A DNA stretch of 64,000 nt from CAIVVT01 sp963823095 (GTDB taxonomy: Bacteria; Acidobacteriota; Terriglobia; Bryobacterales; Bryobacteraceae), in assembly GCA_963823095.1 (NCBI GenBank), contig CAWGKI010000015.1, positions 1 to 64,000 on the forward strand, given 5' to 3'. Under the pieces are notes generated by a model. The model did not search any database. It was not told the DNA's origin and saw only the letters and a list, made by a program, of their open reading frames with translations. Both the position numbers and the translations under genes were made by a program. Of the stretch, positions 10,179 through 20,198 are shown piece after piece; the first letter of the stretch is position 1; the number at the start of each line of letters is the position of its first letter.

Positions 10179-11768
10179 ATGAGAATTCTCTGCTTCACTG
10201 CTGCCGCCCTCTGTCCCGCCCTTTGGCTGGCGGCGGCAGCGCCGGCGTCCGTCAAGGTCGACGGCGGCATCGTTCAGGGAGTCGCCGAAGACAGTCTGAC
10301 CGTTTACAGAGGCATTCCGTTCGCCGCGCCGCCGGTCGGTGAGCTTCGGTGGCGCGGTCCGCAACCGGCTCCAAAATGGGAAGGGGCGCGGAAGGCCGAT
10401 CGGTTCGCGCCCGGATGCATCCAGTCGATGGGCGGTCCGCCTCCGAGCGGCGCGAGCGAGGACTGCCTCTATCTAAACGTGTGGACACCGGCAAAGTCCG
10501 CGAAGGATCGCATTCCCGTTATGGTCTGGATCTACGGCGGCGGCTTCAATGCAGGCGCCACTTCGATTCCGGTGCATAGCGGCGAGAAGCTGGCCAAACG
10601 CGGCGTTGTGCTCGTAAGCATCGCCTATCGAGTGGGCCCCTTCGGGTTCTTTGCACATCCCGATCTGAGCGCCGAATCTTCCCACCGAGTCTCCGGGAAT
10701 TACGGCTTGCTGGACATGATCGCGGGGCTGCAGTGGATCAAGCACAACATTGCCGCATTTGGGGGCGACCCCCAACGGGTCACCATCTTCGGGGAGTCGG
10801 CCGGCGGAATTGCTGTCAGCATGCTCTGCGCTTCGCCTCTCGCTAAAGGACTATTTCACGGGGCGATCTCGCAGAGCGGCGGCTCATTTGGACCCTTCAG
10901 CCGGGCGCCCGTGCCGGGCGAGAATATGCGCGTTCTGGCCGACGCGGAAGCGTCGGGCGTCGAGTTGGCCAAGGCTGCGAACGCCTCGTCATTGCGAGAG
11001 CTGCGCGCTTTGCGGCCCGAGCAACTGCTCGACACGGCCCGGCGCCAGCGCGGCATGGCTTGGCCGATCGTGGATGGCTGGGTGATTCCGGACGATCAGT
11101 ACAGGCTGTACGAAGAAGGACGTTTCAATGACACGCCGATCCTGGTGGGGTACAACTCGGACGAGGGCGCAAGTTTTTCGCCGGGGCGTACCCCGGACGA
11201 ATACGTCGCCGGCGTGCGAAAGCGCTATGGTCCGTTTGCCGACCGCCTGCTTCGGGCATATCCAAGCGCCGCGGCCAGCGTTCCGAAGACCGCCCGTGAT
11301 CTCGCGCGTGACTCGGCCTTTGGCTGGCACACCTGGGTGTGGTCGCGCCTGGAGTGCCAGCATGGTAAGTCGAAGGTCTACTACTACTACTTCGATCAGC
11401 ATCCGCAGCACTCTGCCGACTCACCACAAGCGGGGTACGGTTCCCCGCACGGCGCCGACGTGCAGTATGTGTTCGAACACCTGGACGATTCCCACCAGCC
11501 CACGACTGCCGACGACCACCGGATCTCCGAAGCGATGGCCGCGTATTGGACCAATTTCGTTAAGCACGGGGATCCCAATGGCGAAGGCCTGCCAGTGTGG
11601 CCGGCGTTCAGCGATGAGAAGCCGGTGGTCCTGTATTTTGGCGCGACTCCGCATACCGGACCTGTTCCGAGCGAGGATTCGCTGCGGGTATTGGATAGTT
11701 ACTTCACCTGGCGGCGCAGTCCGGAAGGAGCGGTCGTGAAGCCGCCGGAACGCCGAGCCGAGCGCTAA
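10179..11768 (+). CDS. Type-B carboxylesterase, secreted
   Basis: A 529-aa carboxylesterase/lipase of the type-B (cholinesterase-like) fold from the ATG at 10179; GTG at 10167 would add four residues ahead of the signal peptide. Motifs in order are RGIPFAAPPVGELRW, SEDCLYLNVWTP, VMVWIYGGGF (oxyanion hole), nucleophile GESAGG (Ser207) and a late GSPHGADVQYVF carrying the likely His. Such enzymes cleave a wide range of esters. It starts 19 bases after the previous esterase stop and is likely part of the same transcript, giving three esterases in a row. Confidence 0.85.
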   Translation: MRILCFTAAALCPALWLAAAAPASVKVDGGIVQGVAEDSLTVYRGIPFAAPPVGELRWRGPQPAPKWEGARKADRFAPGCIQSMGGPPPSGASEDCLYLNVWTPAKSAKDRIPVMVWIYGGGFNAGATSIPVHSGEKLAKRGVVLVSIAYRVGPFGFFAHPDLSAESSHRVSGNYGLLDMIAGLQWIKHNIAAFGGDPQRVTIFGESAGGIAVSMLCASPLAKGLFHGAISQSGGSFGPFSRAPVPGENMRVLADAEASGVELAKAANASSLRELRALRPEQLLDTARRQRGMAWPIVDGWVIPDDQYRLYEEGRFNDTPILVGYNSDEGASFSPGRTPDEYVAGVRKRYGPFADRLLRAYPSAAASVPKTARDLARDSAFGWHTWVWSRLECQHGKSKVYYYYFDQHPQHSADSPQAGYGSPHGADVQYVFEHLDDSHQPTTADDHRISEAMAAYWTNFVKHGDPNGEGLPVWPAFSDEKPVVLYFGATPHTGPVPSEDSLRVLDSYFTWRRSPEGAVVKPPERRAER

Positions 11769-11935
11769 CTCCCCGGGCTGCTGAGCTTCACGGCACCATC
11801 CTGGAAGTCGATCCAACCGGCCGATCACGTGATCAATTCAAAGCAGCCAATCCCGGGCATAGCAGTGCGTTCCTGCCCCTCGCTGTTCGGCGCCGGTTCT
11901 CAGAATTCCCGGGCGTAAACGAAATTAGAATTGGA

Positions 11936-13858
11936 ATGGACATCATGAACCATCGCATAGGCAAAGCAACCACCGCACTTCTCATGGCCGCACTCGCCAT
12001 TCCGGCACTGCTTGGACAAACGCCGGCGAAGTTGAATGTAGACTTGAGCCGGCCCAGAGCCTCGGTGAGCCCCAAGTTGTACGGCCTGATGACGGAAGAG
12101 ATCAACTACTCGTACGACGGAGGCTTGTACGCAGAGCTGATCCGCAACCGCACCTTCCGATCGGATTGGACCGGCATTCTCAACTGGTACCTGCTCGAAA
12201 AAGGAACGTCATCGGCGAAGGTCGGCATCGATTCGAAGGAGGGACCATCCCCGGCGCTCTCCAGCAGCGCGAGACTCGAGGTCCTCAGGGCGGATGCGAA
12301 CAGCCCGGCGGGCCTGCTGAATGAAGGCTACTGGGGGATCGCGGTACGTCCGAACACTAAGTACACCGGTTCGCTGTTCGCGAAGACAGGCGCGGACGGC
12401 CCGCTGCCGCTTAAGGTTGCGCTCGTGTCGGACCAATCCGGTCAGGTCCTCGCGAGTGCGGAGGTTCCGGTCACGGGAACCGCATGGAAGGAGTACAAGT
12501 TCGAGATGCGGTCTGGGAGCGTCGCGACATCTTCCGAGAACCACCTGGAGATCACCATCGACAGGTCAGCGACTTTGTGGCTTCAATTGGTTTCCCTGTT
12601 TCCGCCGACTTACCACGGCCGGCCCAACGGTAATCGCATCGACATTATGGAGAAGCTGGCCGCGATGCGTCCGTCCTTCCTGCGCTTTCCCGGTGGCAAT
12701 TATCTGGAAGGCGGGCACATCGACACCCGCTTCGATTGGAAGAAGATGATCGGGCCGTTGGTCGACCGTCCGACACACCCGACAACTTGGAGCTATCACT
12801 CTTCCGACGGCATGGGCTTGCTCGAATTCCTGATGTGGTGCGAGGACCTGCACATGGAGCCTGTGCTTGCCGTATTCGCCGGTTACTCGCTGGGGGGACA
12901 AGTCGCGAAGCCTGGGCCCGATCTCGAGCCCTATGTACAGGAAGCGTTGGAGGAGATCGAGTACGTGACCGGTGGAACCGATACGAAGTGGGGCGCCTTG
13001 CGCGCCCGCGATGGGCATCCCGCTCCTTTCAAACTGCGCTTTGTGGAAGTCGGCAACGAAGACTCTTTTGACCGGTCCAAAACGTACGATGGACGGTTCG
13101 CCCAGTTCTTCAAGGCGATCAAGTCGAAGTACCCGGACCTGCAGGTAATTGCCACCATGCCTGTAAGCGGCGTTACCCCCGACGTCGTCGATGACCACTA
13201 CTACCAGCGGGAGCAGGGCATGTTTGAATTGGCGAGTCACTACGACGCTGCCGATCGGAAAGGTCCCAAGATCTTCGTTGGCGAGTGGGCAACGAGGGAA
13301 GGCTCGCCGACTCCGAACCTCGGCGGGGCACTGGGCGATGCCGCGTTCATGACCGGGCTCGAACGCAACAGCGACCTCGTCATAATGGCGGCCTATGCCC
13401 CGCTGTTCGTCAACGTCAACCCTGGCGGAATGCAGTGGAGCACCGACCTGATCGGCTACGACGCGCTGCAGAGCTATGGATCGCCGGCCTACTACGCCCA
13501 GGTGATGTTCTCCTCCTGTCTGGGGGATCACACCCTGGAGTCCCAAGCGTCAGGGACCGGCGACAAGTTCTTCTACTCCGTCACCGCATCCACCAACTCA
13601 AGAGTCTGCGTGAAGCTGGTGAATGCCGCGTCCACCACACTGCCGATCGCCATCACGCTAAGCGGCCTCGGCGCCGGAACTCATCCCGCTCTGCTTGACA
13701 CCCTGAAGGCGAACACGATCTCGGCGACGAACACCATTTCGCACCCTGGCCGCGATCGTGCCGGTCCGCTCGAAATTGTCTGTCACGGGCGAGCGCCTGG
13801 AACAGGTTCTGCCGGCCTATTCGATTCAGGTATTGGAAGTCGATCTGAAGTAGCGTAA
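11936..13858 (+). CDS. GH51-like alpha-L-arabinofuranosidase, C-terminal frameshift
   Basis: A second family-51 enzyme, of a different subgroup from the one at 5673. It has a signal peptide, YGLMTEEINYSYDGGLYAE at the N-terminus, an inserted carbohydrate-binding-like beta-domain (about 85-215), FLRFPGGNYLEGG, acid/base EVGNEDSF (Glu375) and nucleophile VGEWATRE (Glu450). The last ~37 residues as read are unlike the family. Shifting one base forward near 13743 gives AAIVPVRSKLSVTGE... ending VLEVDLK with a stop at 13851-13853, which fits the usual C-terminal beta-sandwich. A one-base insertion in CACCCTGG is likely. ATG 11945 is an alternative start. Confidence 0.82.
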   Translation: MDIMNHRIGKATTALLMAALAIPALLGQTPAKLNVDLSRPRASVSPKLYGLMTEEINYSYDGGLYAELIRNRTFRSDWTGILNWYLLEKGTSSAKVGIDSKEGPSPALSSSARLEVLRADANSPAGLLNEGYWGIAVRPNTKYTGSLFAKTGADGPLPLKVALVSDQSGQVLASAEVPVTGTAWKEYKFEMRSGSVATSSENHLEITIDRSATLWLQLVSLFPPTYHGRPNGNRIDIMEKLAAMRPSFLRFPGGNYLEGGHIDTRFDWKKMIGPLVDRPTHPTTWSYHSSDGMGLLEFLMWCEDLHMEPVLAVFAGYSLGGQVAKPGPDLEPYVQEALEEIEYVTGGTDTKWGALRARDGHPAPFKLRFVEVGNEDSFDRSKTYDGRFAQFFKAIKSKYPDLQVIATMPVSGVTPDVVDDHYYQREQGMFELASHYDAADRKGPKIFVGEWATREGSPTPNLGGALGDAAFMTGLERNSDLVIMAAYAPLFVNVNPGGMQWSTDLIGYDALQSYGSPAYYAQVMFSSCLGDHTLESQASGTGDKFFYSVTASTNSRVCVKLVNAASTTLPIAITLSGLGAGTHPALLDTLKANTISATNTISHPGRDRAGPLEIVCHGRAPGTGSAGLFDSGIGSRSEVA

Positions 13859-14089
13859 TGGTTGCGCCAGTCGCAAACACGGCCTGGATTCAATTGTGGC
13901 GGCCAGCCATGCGGCAGCAATCTGCTAGCAACGGAGACGCGTCGGCAACCTCGCGGCCCTCGCTATGGCTCGGGGAAGGCGCCAGCAGCCCGCGACTGCA
14001 CGATGCGATGGTTGCAGTGGCATATTCAGAGTTTGACGGAGAGCGGCTTAGCTGAACACCGACGCAAGACAAATTCAAGGTGAGGTATC

Positions 14090-16489
14090 GTGCGACTCAA
14101 ATCATCACTGGGAATCTCGCTGTTCGTGATGCTGTCGATCTCGGACGCGCGCGGCGCCGGAGAGGACAACGCACTGAGACTTTGGTACCGGCAACCGGCG
14201 CGCTTATGGACGCAGGCCCTGCCAGTCGGCAATGGCCGGTTGGCCGCCATGGTCTTCGGCGATGTCCGCCGGGAGCATATTCAACTCAACGAGGACACCG
14301 TCTGGTCGGGCGAGAAACGCGACCGGAGCAATCCCGAGGCGGCAAAGGCCGTTCCGGAGATCCGGCGATTGCTGGAGCAAGGGCACCCGGCGGAAGCGCA
14401 GAACCTGGCCGATCGAGCGATGATCAGCGTGCCTCGGGAACTCCCGGTATACCAGACGCTCGGCGATCTGTGGCTCGATTTCGGCGCCGACCCGGAGCCG
14501 GGGAGCTACCGCCGCGAGCTTGACCTCGACACCGGAATCGCCTCCGTCCGGTACAGCGCCGGCGGAGTCAACTATGTGCGCGAGGTCTTCGCTTCCGCGC
14601 CGGGCCGGAGCGTCATCGTGCGCCTGAGCGCCGACAAGCCTGGCAGCATTTCGTTCCACGCTACGTTAAACAGGCCCGCGGACGCGACAGCCGAGGCGAA
14701 GCCTGGGCGACTGGTCCTGGTCGGCCAGGCCTTGCCGAAGTCGGCTCCCGGAGAGCGCCAGACGGGCGTTCGGTTTCGCGCTGAGTTGAGCGCATCGGTT
14801 TCCGGCGGCCGCGTGGAGAGCTCTGGCGACCACCTGGACGTGACCGCTGCCGATAGCGTGACGCTGTCGATCGTCGCTGCGACCGATTATCGCGAGAAGG
14901 ACCTCCCCCGCGCCTGTGAACGGGATCTGGCCGCCGCCTCCCGCCCCTATGAATCGCTGCGAAGCGAGCACGTCGCGGATCACCAGCGCTTCTTCCGCCG
15001 CGTGCGGCTCGAGCTTCCGGTGGAGGCTTCGGCGCGCGCCCTGCCCACCGATGAGCGGCTGCAGCGCGTGCAGCGGGGCTCGACCGACGACGACTTGCTG
15101 GCGCTCTACTTCCAGTACGGAAGGTACCTGCTCATCGCGAGCAGCCGGCCGGGAAGCATGGCCTCCAATCTCCAGGGGAAATGGAACGACAGTCTGACAC
15201 CGGCCTGGGGCAGCAAGTACACGATCAACATCAACACCGAGATGAACTACTGGCCGGCGGAGACCTGCAACCTCTCGGAATTGCACGAGCCGTTGTTCGA
15301 TCTGATCGATGCGGCGCGCGAAGACGGCCGGCGCGTGGCGCGGTTCTACTATGGCGCGGGAGGATTCGTCCTGCATCACAACACAGACATCTGGGGAGAC
15401 GCCGTCCCGATCGATGGCGCTCGCTGGGGTATCTGGCCGATGGGCGCGGCCTGGCTCTCGCTTCATTTAGCAGACCACTACGATTTCACGCGCGACCGCA
15501 GGTTCCTCGCCGAGCGTGCCTACCCTGTGATGAAGGAGGCGACGGAGTTCTTCCTCGACTACCTCGTCTCGGACGGCCATGGGCACCTGGTGACCGGGCC
15601 TTCGACGTCGCCGGAGAACGAATACCAGTTGCCCTCGGGCGAGAAGGCGGTCCTCTGCATGGGACCTACCATGGACACCGAGATTCTCACAGCGCTGTTC
15701 GAGCGCGTAATCGAGGCGAGCGAAGTTCTCGGGATCGATCCGCAGTTCCGGGCGAAGGTGGTGGCGGCGCGAGACAAACTTGTGCCGTTGCGTATCGGCC
15801 AGTTCGGTCAGATTCAGGAATGGCCGGAAGACTACACGGAGGTGGAGCCTGGGCACCGGCACATGTCCCAGCTCTTCGCGCTGTTTCCGGGCAACCAGAT
15901 CACGCCTGGGAAGACGCCGGAGCTTGCCCGCGCCGCCCGCGCTACAATCGAACGCCGGCTGGCGCACGGGGGCGGGCACACCGGCTGGAGCCGTGCCTGG
16001 ATGATCAACTTCTGGACCCGGCTGGCCGATAGCGATCAGGCCTATGAGAACTTGCTTGCGCTGCTGCGCAAGTCCACGTTGCCGAACCTCTTCGACAATC
16101 ATCCGCCCTTCCAGATTGACGGAAACTTCGGCGCGACGGCCGCGATTGCTGAGATGCTCCTGCAAAGCCATGCCGGTGAGATCGAGCTTCTTCCCGCACT
16201 GCCACGGGCTTGGAGCAGCGGAAAGGTAACCGGACTTCGTGCCCGCGGAGGACTGGAAGTGGACATCGCCTGGAACGACGGGCTGCCCGTCACCGCTACA
16301 CTGCGACCGACGGTGGACGGCGCGCACCGCCTCCGGCTCGCTTCTGACCTCCGTATAAGCGCAATCCGCGATGGCGGCCACGCGGCTCCATCTCCGTCCG
16401 CGGTCGGCTCGACCGTTTCACTGACCCTCAAAGCGGGGCACGTATACACCGTAGAGTTCGATAAGAAAGCGGCGCACCGCGGAGCGTGA
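14090..16489 (+). CDS. GH95 alpha-L-fucosidase / alpha-L-galactosidase, secreted
   Basis: A 799-aa GH95 protein of typical length. The GTG start is preceded by AAGGTGAGG, and a signal peptide ends around residue 23. Family signatures are LPVGNGRLAAMVFGD, LNEDTVWSG, QGKWNDSLTPAWGSKYTININTEMNYWPAE split around the barrel, and HRHMSQLFALFPG with HGGGHTGWSRAW near the C-terminal half of the (alpha/alpha)6 domain. GH95 enzymes remove terminal alpha-1,2-L-fucose, or L-galactose in some plant polysaccharide-active members. In this locus a plant hemicellulose or pectin side chain is the likelier target, by inference. Confidence 0.88.
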   Translation: MRLKSSLGISLFVMLSISDARGAGEDNALRLWYRQPARLWTQALPVGNGRLAAMVFGDVRREHIQLNEDTVWSGEKRDRSNPEAAKAVPEIRRLLEQGHPAEAQNLADRAMISVPRELPVYQTLGDLWLDFGADPEPGSYRRELDLDTGIASVRYSAGGVNYVREVFASAPGRSVIVRLSADKPGSISFHATLNRPADATAEAKPGRLVLVGQALPKSAPGERQTGVRFRAELSASVSGGRVESSGDHLDVTAADSVTLSIVAATDYREKDLPRACERDLAAASRPYESLRSEHVADHQRFFRRVRLELPVEASARALPTDERLQRVQRGSTDDDLLALYFQYGRYLLIASSRPGSMASNLQGKWNDSLTPAWGSKYTININTEMNYWPAETCNLSELHEPLFDLIDAAREDGRRVARFYYGAGGFVLHHNTDIWGDAVPIDGARWGIWPMGAAWLSLHLADHYDFTRDRRFLAERAYPVMKEATEFFLDYLVSDGHGHLVTGPSTSPENEYQLPSGEKAVLCMGPTMDTEILTALFERVIEASEVLGIDPQFRAKVVAARDKLVPLRIGQFGQIQEWPEDYTEVEPGHRHMSQLFALFPGNQITPGKTPELARAARATIERRLAHGGGHTGWSRAWMINFWTRLADSDQAYENLLALLRKSTLPNLFDNHPPFQIDGNFGATAAIAEMLLQSHAGEIELLPALPRAWSSGKVTGLRARGGLEVDIAWNDGLPVTATLRPTVDGAHRLRLASDLRISAIRDGGHAAPSPSAVGSTVSLTLKAGHVYTVEFDKKAAHRGA

Positions 16490-17316
16490 GGCGCTGGTTG
16501 CTCTGAAACTGCAGCCTACTCGACACTAGCCAACGCGTCGTGGACAGCCAAGTCGACCTCGTGCGACTGAGTACAGATGGCTGGATGGGCCGGCGGCAGT
16601 CGAGGCCGCAGCTATGATCGATCGTTGCTCCTTCTCACGGGTCCGCCATCGTACATCCTGGCTCGCCGCCAATCGCCGACTCGCCTGCGGTTAGACTCCA
16701 GTCAGCATTGCCGTCCGCGCTTGCATAACATGCTTGACGCTTCGTCGTGGTTTCGCTAGTGATGAAGCCTGGATGCAATCTCGCTTGCATCGGTCCGCAT
16801 CGGACTACGGGGCGAAAATCGCGACGATCTCCAGCTGAAGAGCGGCGCGGCTCCGAAACGAGGAGGCCAGGAAGGAAAAAAGGGAGCCCTGAACGGACCC
16901 GAACGGAATGAAAGTCAGGATTGGCAACATCCAATTCATCAATCCGATCCAGGTTTACGACAACGACAATCATCTTGCCATCGCAGACTCACCTGCGCGC
17001 TGCAGCACGATGGCGATGAGCAGGCCTACTCGGGACCTAAGACAAGGGAGCGAGAATGTCCAGACGGACTGTAACGGTCCCTGGGGCGGGGCTGTTTGGG
17101 CCAGCTATCGAGAGCTGGCGACGCAAGAAGTCGTCACCCTCCTGCCACGGAACAGGGAAGGTGCGCAAACAAGCGGGACAGAGATAATGTCCATGAATGG
17201 GCCAGAACGGGGCCGGATGAAAAATCCGGCACCATGCAATGGCAACGCGATTCCAGAGACTTCTCACAGAGTCCTCCTGTGTGCGGATGAGATCTATCAC
17301 ACGCGACTGACTGCAA
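16490..17316. other. Gene-free stretch before the second att-like repeat
   Basis: About 830 bases with no frame that gives a recognisable protein. The longest frame (16908-17345) has no family resemblance and no ribosome site. It may be decayed DNA at the edge of the putative island. Confidence 0.4.
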
Positions 17317-17412
17317 TTCGAGACCCACCCGGCTCACCAGGTTAAGTTTTGTATTATCAACAGTTTACTGTCAGTTCTACTCATGCTGTACATCAGTGCA
17401 CAACCACTCAAG
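17317..17412 (+). repeat. Direct repeat copy 2, tRNA-like 3' end (att-like)
   Basis: This copy runs TTCGAGACCCAC, then CCGGCTCACCA, then about 70 bases matching 514-610 in the same orientation with scattered substitutions and small indels. Its 5' T-stem strand is lost (CTGCAA in place of GTGGG), so this copy is a truncated tRNA end. Together the copies bracket 16.8 kb of glycan-degradation genes. Confidence 0.55.
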
Positions 17413-17795
17413 GACACCCGACCACCTGATAGCGGGGCCCGAAGTGCGCCAGCAGTAGGGCGTTGGAGTGTTCGCGCGAGGTACAGGGGCGCGCCCAGGA
17501 GCGGGCTGCCGCCCCATAGAGTGGATACTGCGGAACTACCGTGAATTGTCCCCGCGGTCCGCACTCATCGAAGACCGCTCCGAATTGCGCAATCCACGAA
17601 GGCAGGGGACCCAAGCCCCATGCGGCTCACTCACCAACGCGGGATCCTCGACCGCGAGGGCCCGGTGGCCGAGCAGTCGCGCACAGAGAAGTCGTGCCTG
17701 TTCCTGCGCCTTCAGTTACCGGATCAGGCACGGATGGCACGCGGCCCGCACGGCGGCGTTAGCGCCGCAGTCGCGCGGAAGGAGCCGGGTTCTTC
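17413..17795. other. Degenerate continuation of repeat copy 2
   Basis: Weak similarity to 611-800 continues for roughly 150-200 bases. No gene is recognised before the stop codon of the alcohol dehydrogenase. Confidence 0.4.
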
Positions 17796-18905
17796 CTAGA
17801 TGGCGCGTTCGAGGATTTCCCGCAGTTCGGCCTCGGTCAGGGCGATCGGGTTGGCCTTCATGCTGCTGGCCTTCGCCGCGTTCGCGCACAGGCCGGGGAT
17901 GTCGGCCTCCCCGATGCCATACTGACGCAGGCGCGGGATGCCCAGGCCGGCGCACAGCGCGACCAGCCAGGCGGTCAATTCTCCGCCTCCGGCCAGGATC
18001 CGGCCGACCTCACCATAGCGTGCGATCGCGTCGCCGTGCGGACTGCGCTCGTGCAGCGCGCGCAGATTCACTGCGGTCACGTGCGGAAGCAAAGCCGCGC
18101 AGACTCCGCCGTGGGGCGCGTCGAAGGCCCCTCCGATCGCGGCCGCGAAGCCATGCACCGCGCCCAAGCCGGCGTTGGCCAGCGCCAGTCCCCCCATCAG
18201 GCTAGCTAGCGACATGCCGCAGCGCGCGTCGAGGTCATCCCCCTGGTCGAACGCGCGCCGCAGTGACCGGGCGGCTCGGCGCATCCCCTCCTGACAATAA
18301 AGATCGGTGAGCGGGTTGGCCCTGATGGAGACAAATGGCTCAATGAGTTGGGTCAGCGCGTCCAGGCCGGTCGTGGCTGTGAATTCAGGCGGCAAGTCGA
18401 GCGTCAGCTCGGGATCGACGACCGCCAGGCGCGGCAGCATCGACGGGCTCCTCAGGCTGGCCTTCACCCCGTGCGCAGGCGAGGACAGCACGGCATTCCG
18501 TGTCACCTCGCTGCCCGTTCCGGCCGTGGTGGGGACGGCGATGCATGGCGCCGAGGGTACGCCGAGGGCCTGCCCCCGACCTACGACCTCGAGGTAGTCG
18601 AGCACATCGCCGGGATTGGTCAGCAGCGCGGCGATGGCTTTGCCGGCGTCGATCACGCTGCCGCCGCCCACAGCAATCACCAGGTCGCACGCTTCGGCTC
18701 GCGCCAGCGCGACTCCGGCTCGCACTGTGTCCACCTTCGGTTCGCCCTGCACCACGAAACGAACACCCTCGAAGCCATGCGTGCGGCTGCCAGTGACCAG
18801 CAGCGCCCGCCGGCCCATCGCCTGAGCGGCCCCGGCGACAACGCCCCGCGCCCCGCCGCCGAACACGATTCGTCCCGCCGTAGCGAACTCGAAATTACCA
18901 GCCAT
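17796..18905 (-). CDS. Iron-type alcohol dehydrogenase family protein
   Basis: A 369-aa cytoplasmic group-III (Fe-containing) alcohol dehydrogenase-like protein from ATG 18905; an upstream in-frame start lies deep inside the preceding gene. The NAD(P)-binding half shows VIAVGGGSVIDAGKA and PTTAGTGSEVTRNAV. The metal-binding half shows TGLDALTQLIEPF and HGFAAAIGGAFDAPHGGVCA. In classical members the first block reads D-x3-H; here it is D-x3-Q, so one metal ligand differs. The ATG overlaps the end of the monooxygenase-like gene by 11 bases, implying translational coupling. Substrate unknown; an aldehyde or ketone reductase is likely. Confidence 0.85.
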   Translation of the reverse strand: MAGNFEFATAGRIVFGGGARGVVAGAAQAMGRRALLVTGSRTHGFEGVRFVVQGEPKVDTVRAGVALARAEACDLVIAVGGGSVIDAGKAIAALLTNPGDVLDYLEVVGRGQALGVPSAPCIAVPTTAGTGSEVTRNAVLSSPAHGVKASLRSPSMLPRLAVVDPELTLDLPPEFTATTGLDALTQLIEPFVSIRANPLTDLYCQEGMRRAARSLRRAFDQGDDLDARCGMSLASLMGGLALANAGLGAVHGFAAAIGGAFDAPHGGVCAALLPHVTAVNLRALHERSPHGDAIARYGEVGRILAGGGELTAWLVALCAGLGIPRLRQYGIGEADIPGLCANAAKASSMKANPIALTEAELREILERAI

Positions 18906-19200
18906 TGTCGTTCGGGAAGAGGTTGGCATACTTGACGCTCGTACGCGGCTCGGCCATCATCTCAGCCACCGTGTCGCGCCACAGCGCGTAATGCGGCGTC
19001 GCCTTATGCGCGGCGGCGGCTTCCACCGTCCGGTAAACCTCAACCAGAATGAAGCGCGCCGGATCGTCAGCTCGCTGGAGAACGTCGAAGCGGGCAATGC
19101 CGGGCTCCTGAATGCTGCAGCGGGCGTTTTCGACACTGGCTCCGGCGAAGGCCTCAACGCACTCAGCTTTCACATGGACATGAACATGGACGACTTGCAT
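18895..19200 (-). CDS. ABM-domain protein, LsrG-like putative monooxygenase/isomerase
   Basis: A 101-aa ferredoxin-like alpha/beta-barrel (antibiotic biosynthesis monooxygenase fold) starting at ATG 19200. The sequence VVHVHVHVKAE, then FDVLQRADDPARFILVEVY, then HKATPHYALWRDTV matches the LsrG/YgiN group, which is the right length for a single domain and acts as a dimer. LsrG isomerises phospho-AI-2, but many relatives are of unknown role. No other lsr gene is present, so AI-2 degradation is not supported. It is coupled to the downstream alcohol dehydrogenase, so the pair probably act in one catabolic step series. Confidence 0.82.
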   Translation of the reverse strand: MQVVHVHVHVKAECVEAFAGASVENARCSIQEPGIARFDVLQRADDPARFILVEVYRTVEAAAAHKATPHYALWRDTVAEMMAEPRTSVKYANLFPNDNGW

Positions 19201-19457
19201 GCGCCCATTATTCCAGACCGGAAACAGCCATTCTCTCGCCAGGCCCGCGGCCACAATGCGCCTCCGCCGGGCGGGCCCGAAATCCCGCACGGAGCGGGTC
19301 GCAATGACCTGCATCGCTCCGGCGCTTGTGACCAGTTTGTCGCCAATCGGGGCAGAACACATTTTGAAATACCTGCTGCGATAATCTCAGCGATCGCGGC
19401 GGGCGGCGCGCTATTGGGAATGGGCCTTTGCCGTTTTGGCTCCTTCGCCGCTCGCCG

Positions 19458-19910
19458 TTACTCCTTCGCCGCGGCCTCCAGCGTGGCGATGTCGAACTTC
19501 ACCATCTTCATCATCGCGGCCATCGCTTTGGGATGCTTCAGGATCTCGCCAATCTTCTCCGGCACGATCTGCCAGCACAGGCCGAACCTGTCCGTCAGCC
19601 AGCCACAGGCCATAGGCTTGCCACCCTCAAGCAGCTTGTCCCAGTAGCGGTCGATCTCGGCCTGGTCTTTGCACGCGACGGAGTACGAGAAAGCCGGCGT
19701 GAGGGCATGCGCGGGGCCACCGTTGAGGAACGTCATTTGCTGGCCCATAAGTTCGATGGTGATGGTCGCGATCTTTCCGGCGGGCCAGGGCCCCACGCCG
19801 CTCGAACGCAACTCGCCCACCTTCTTCGCTTCCGGAAATACCGAGAGATAAAACTCCGCGGCGTCTTCGGCGTTGTCGTTGAACCACAGAAACGGTGAGA
19901 TCTTGTTCAT
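19458..19910 (-). CDS. VOC-superfamily protein (PhnB / 3-demethylubiquinone methyltransferase-like)
   Basis: A 150-aa glyoxalase-fold protein of the PhnB-like group starting at ATG 19910, which has GGAGG eight bases upstream. It shows ISPFLWFNDNAEDAAEFYLSVF at the start, split over the first beta-alpha unit, and WQIVPEKIGEIL near the end. Such proteins are small dimeric cytoplasmic proteins, often mis-named methyltransferases. The specific reaction is unknown. It is the first gene of a possible minus-strand group ahead of the monooxygenase-like gene, separated by 257 bases. Confidence 0.82.
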   Translation of the reverse strand: MNKISPFLWFNDNAEDAAEFYLSVFPEAKKVGELRSSGVGPWPAGKIATITIELMGQQMTFLNGGPAHALTPAFSYSVACKDQAEIDRYWDKLLEGGKPMACGWLTDRFGLCWQIVPEKIGEILKHPKAMAAMMKMVKFDIATLEAAAKE

Positions 19911-20198
19911 GCTCTGGCCTCCATTTCGATAGTATCCATCGTCGAAGCCGCAGAGTGCGGCACCCAATTTCAATCTAACAAGATGGCCAATCGCGGGGCG
20001 TGTGGATCAGTTCCATGATCGCCGGCCAAACGAAACTTAGCTACGGGCGGCGCCTCGCCGGCCAGAAAGAGCGGTCACGCCATACCTGACGCGTAATCCT
20101 CTTTGCGCCATGATCGGTTCGTGGGTGCTAAGGGCCGTTCTCGCCAGGAATCGCTAAGTTCGCGGTGATACACTCAGCGGCGGGAGGAGTGCTATCGC

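Noticed and set aside
18895..19200. AI-2 processing (lsr) system
   Set aside because: Only the LsrG-like fold is present. There is no lsrACDBFKR gene, so quorum-signal degradation is not supported.
19458..19910. Literal naming as a 3-demethylubiquinone methyltransferase
   Set aside because: There is no S-adenosylmethionine-binding motif. The fold is VOC, and that name is a legacy of family annotation.
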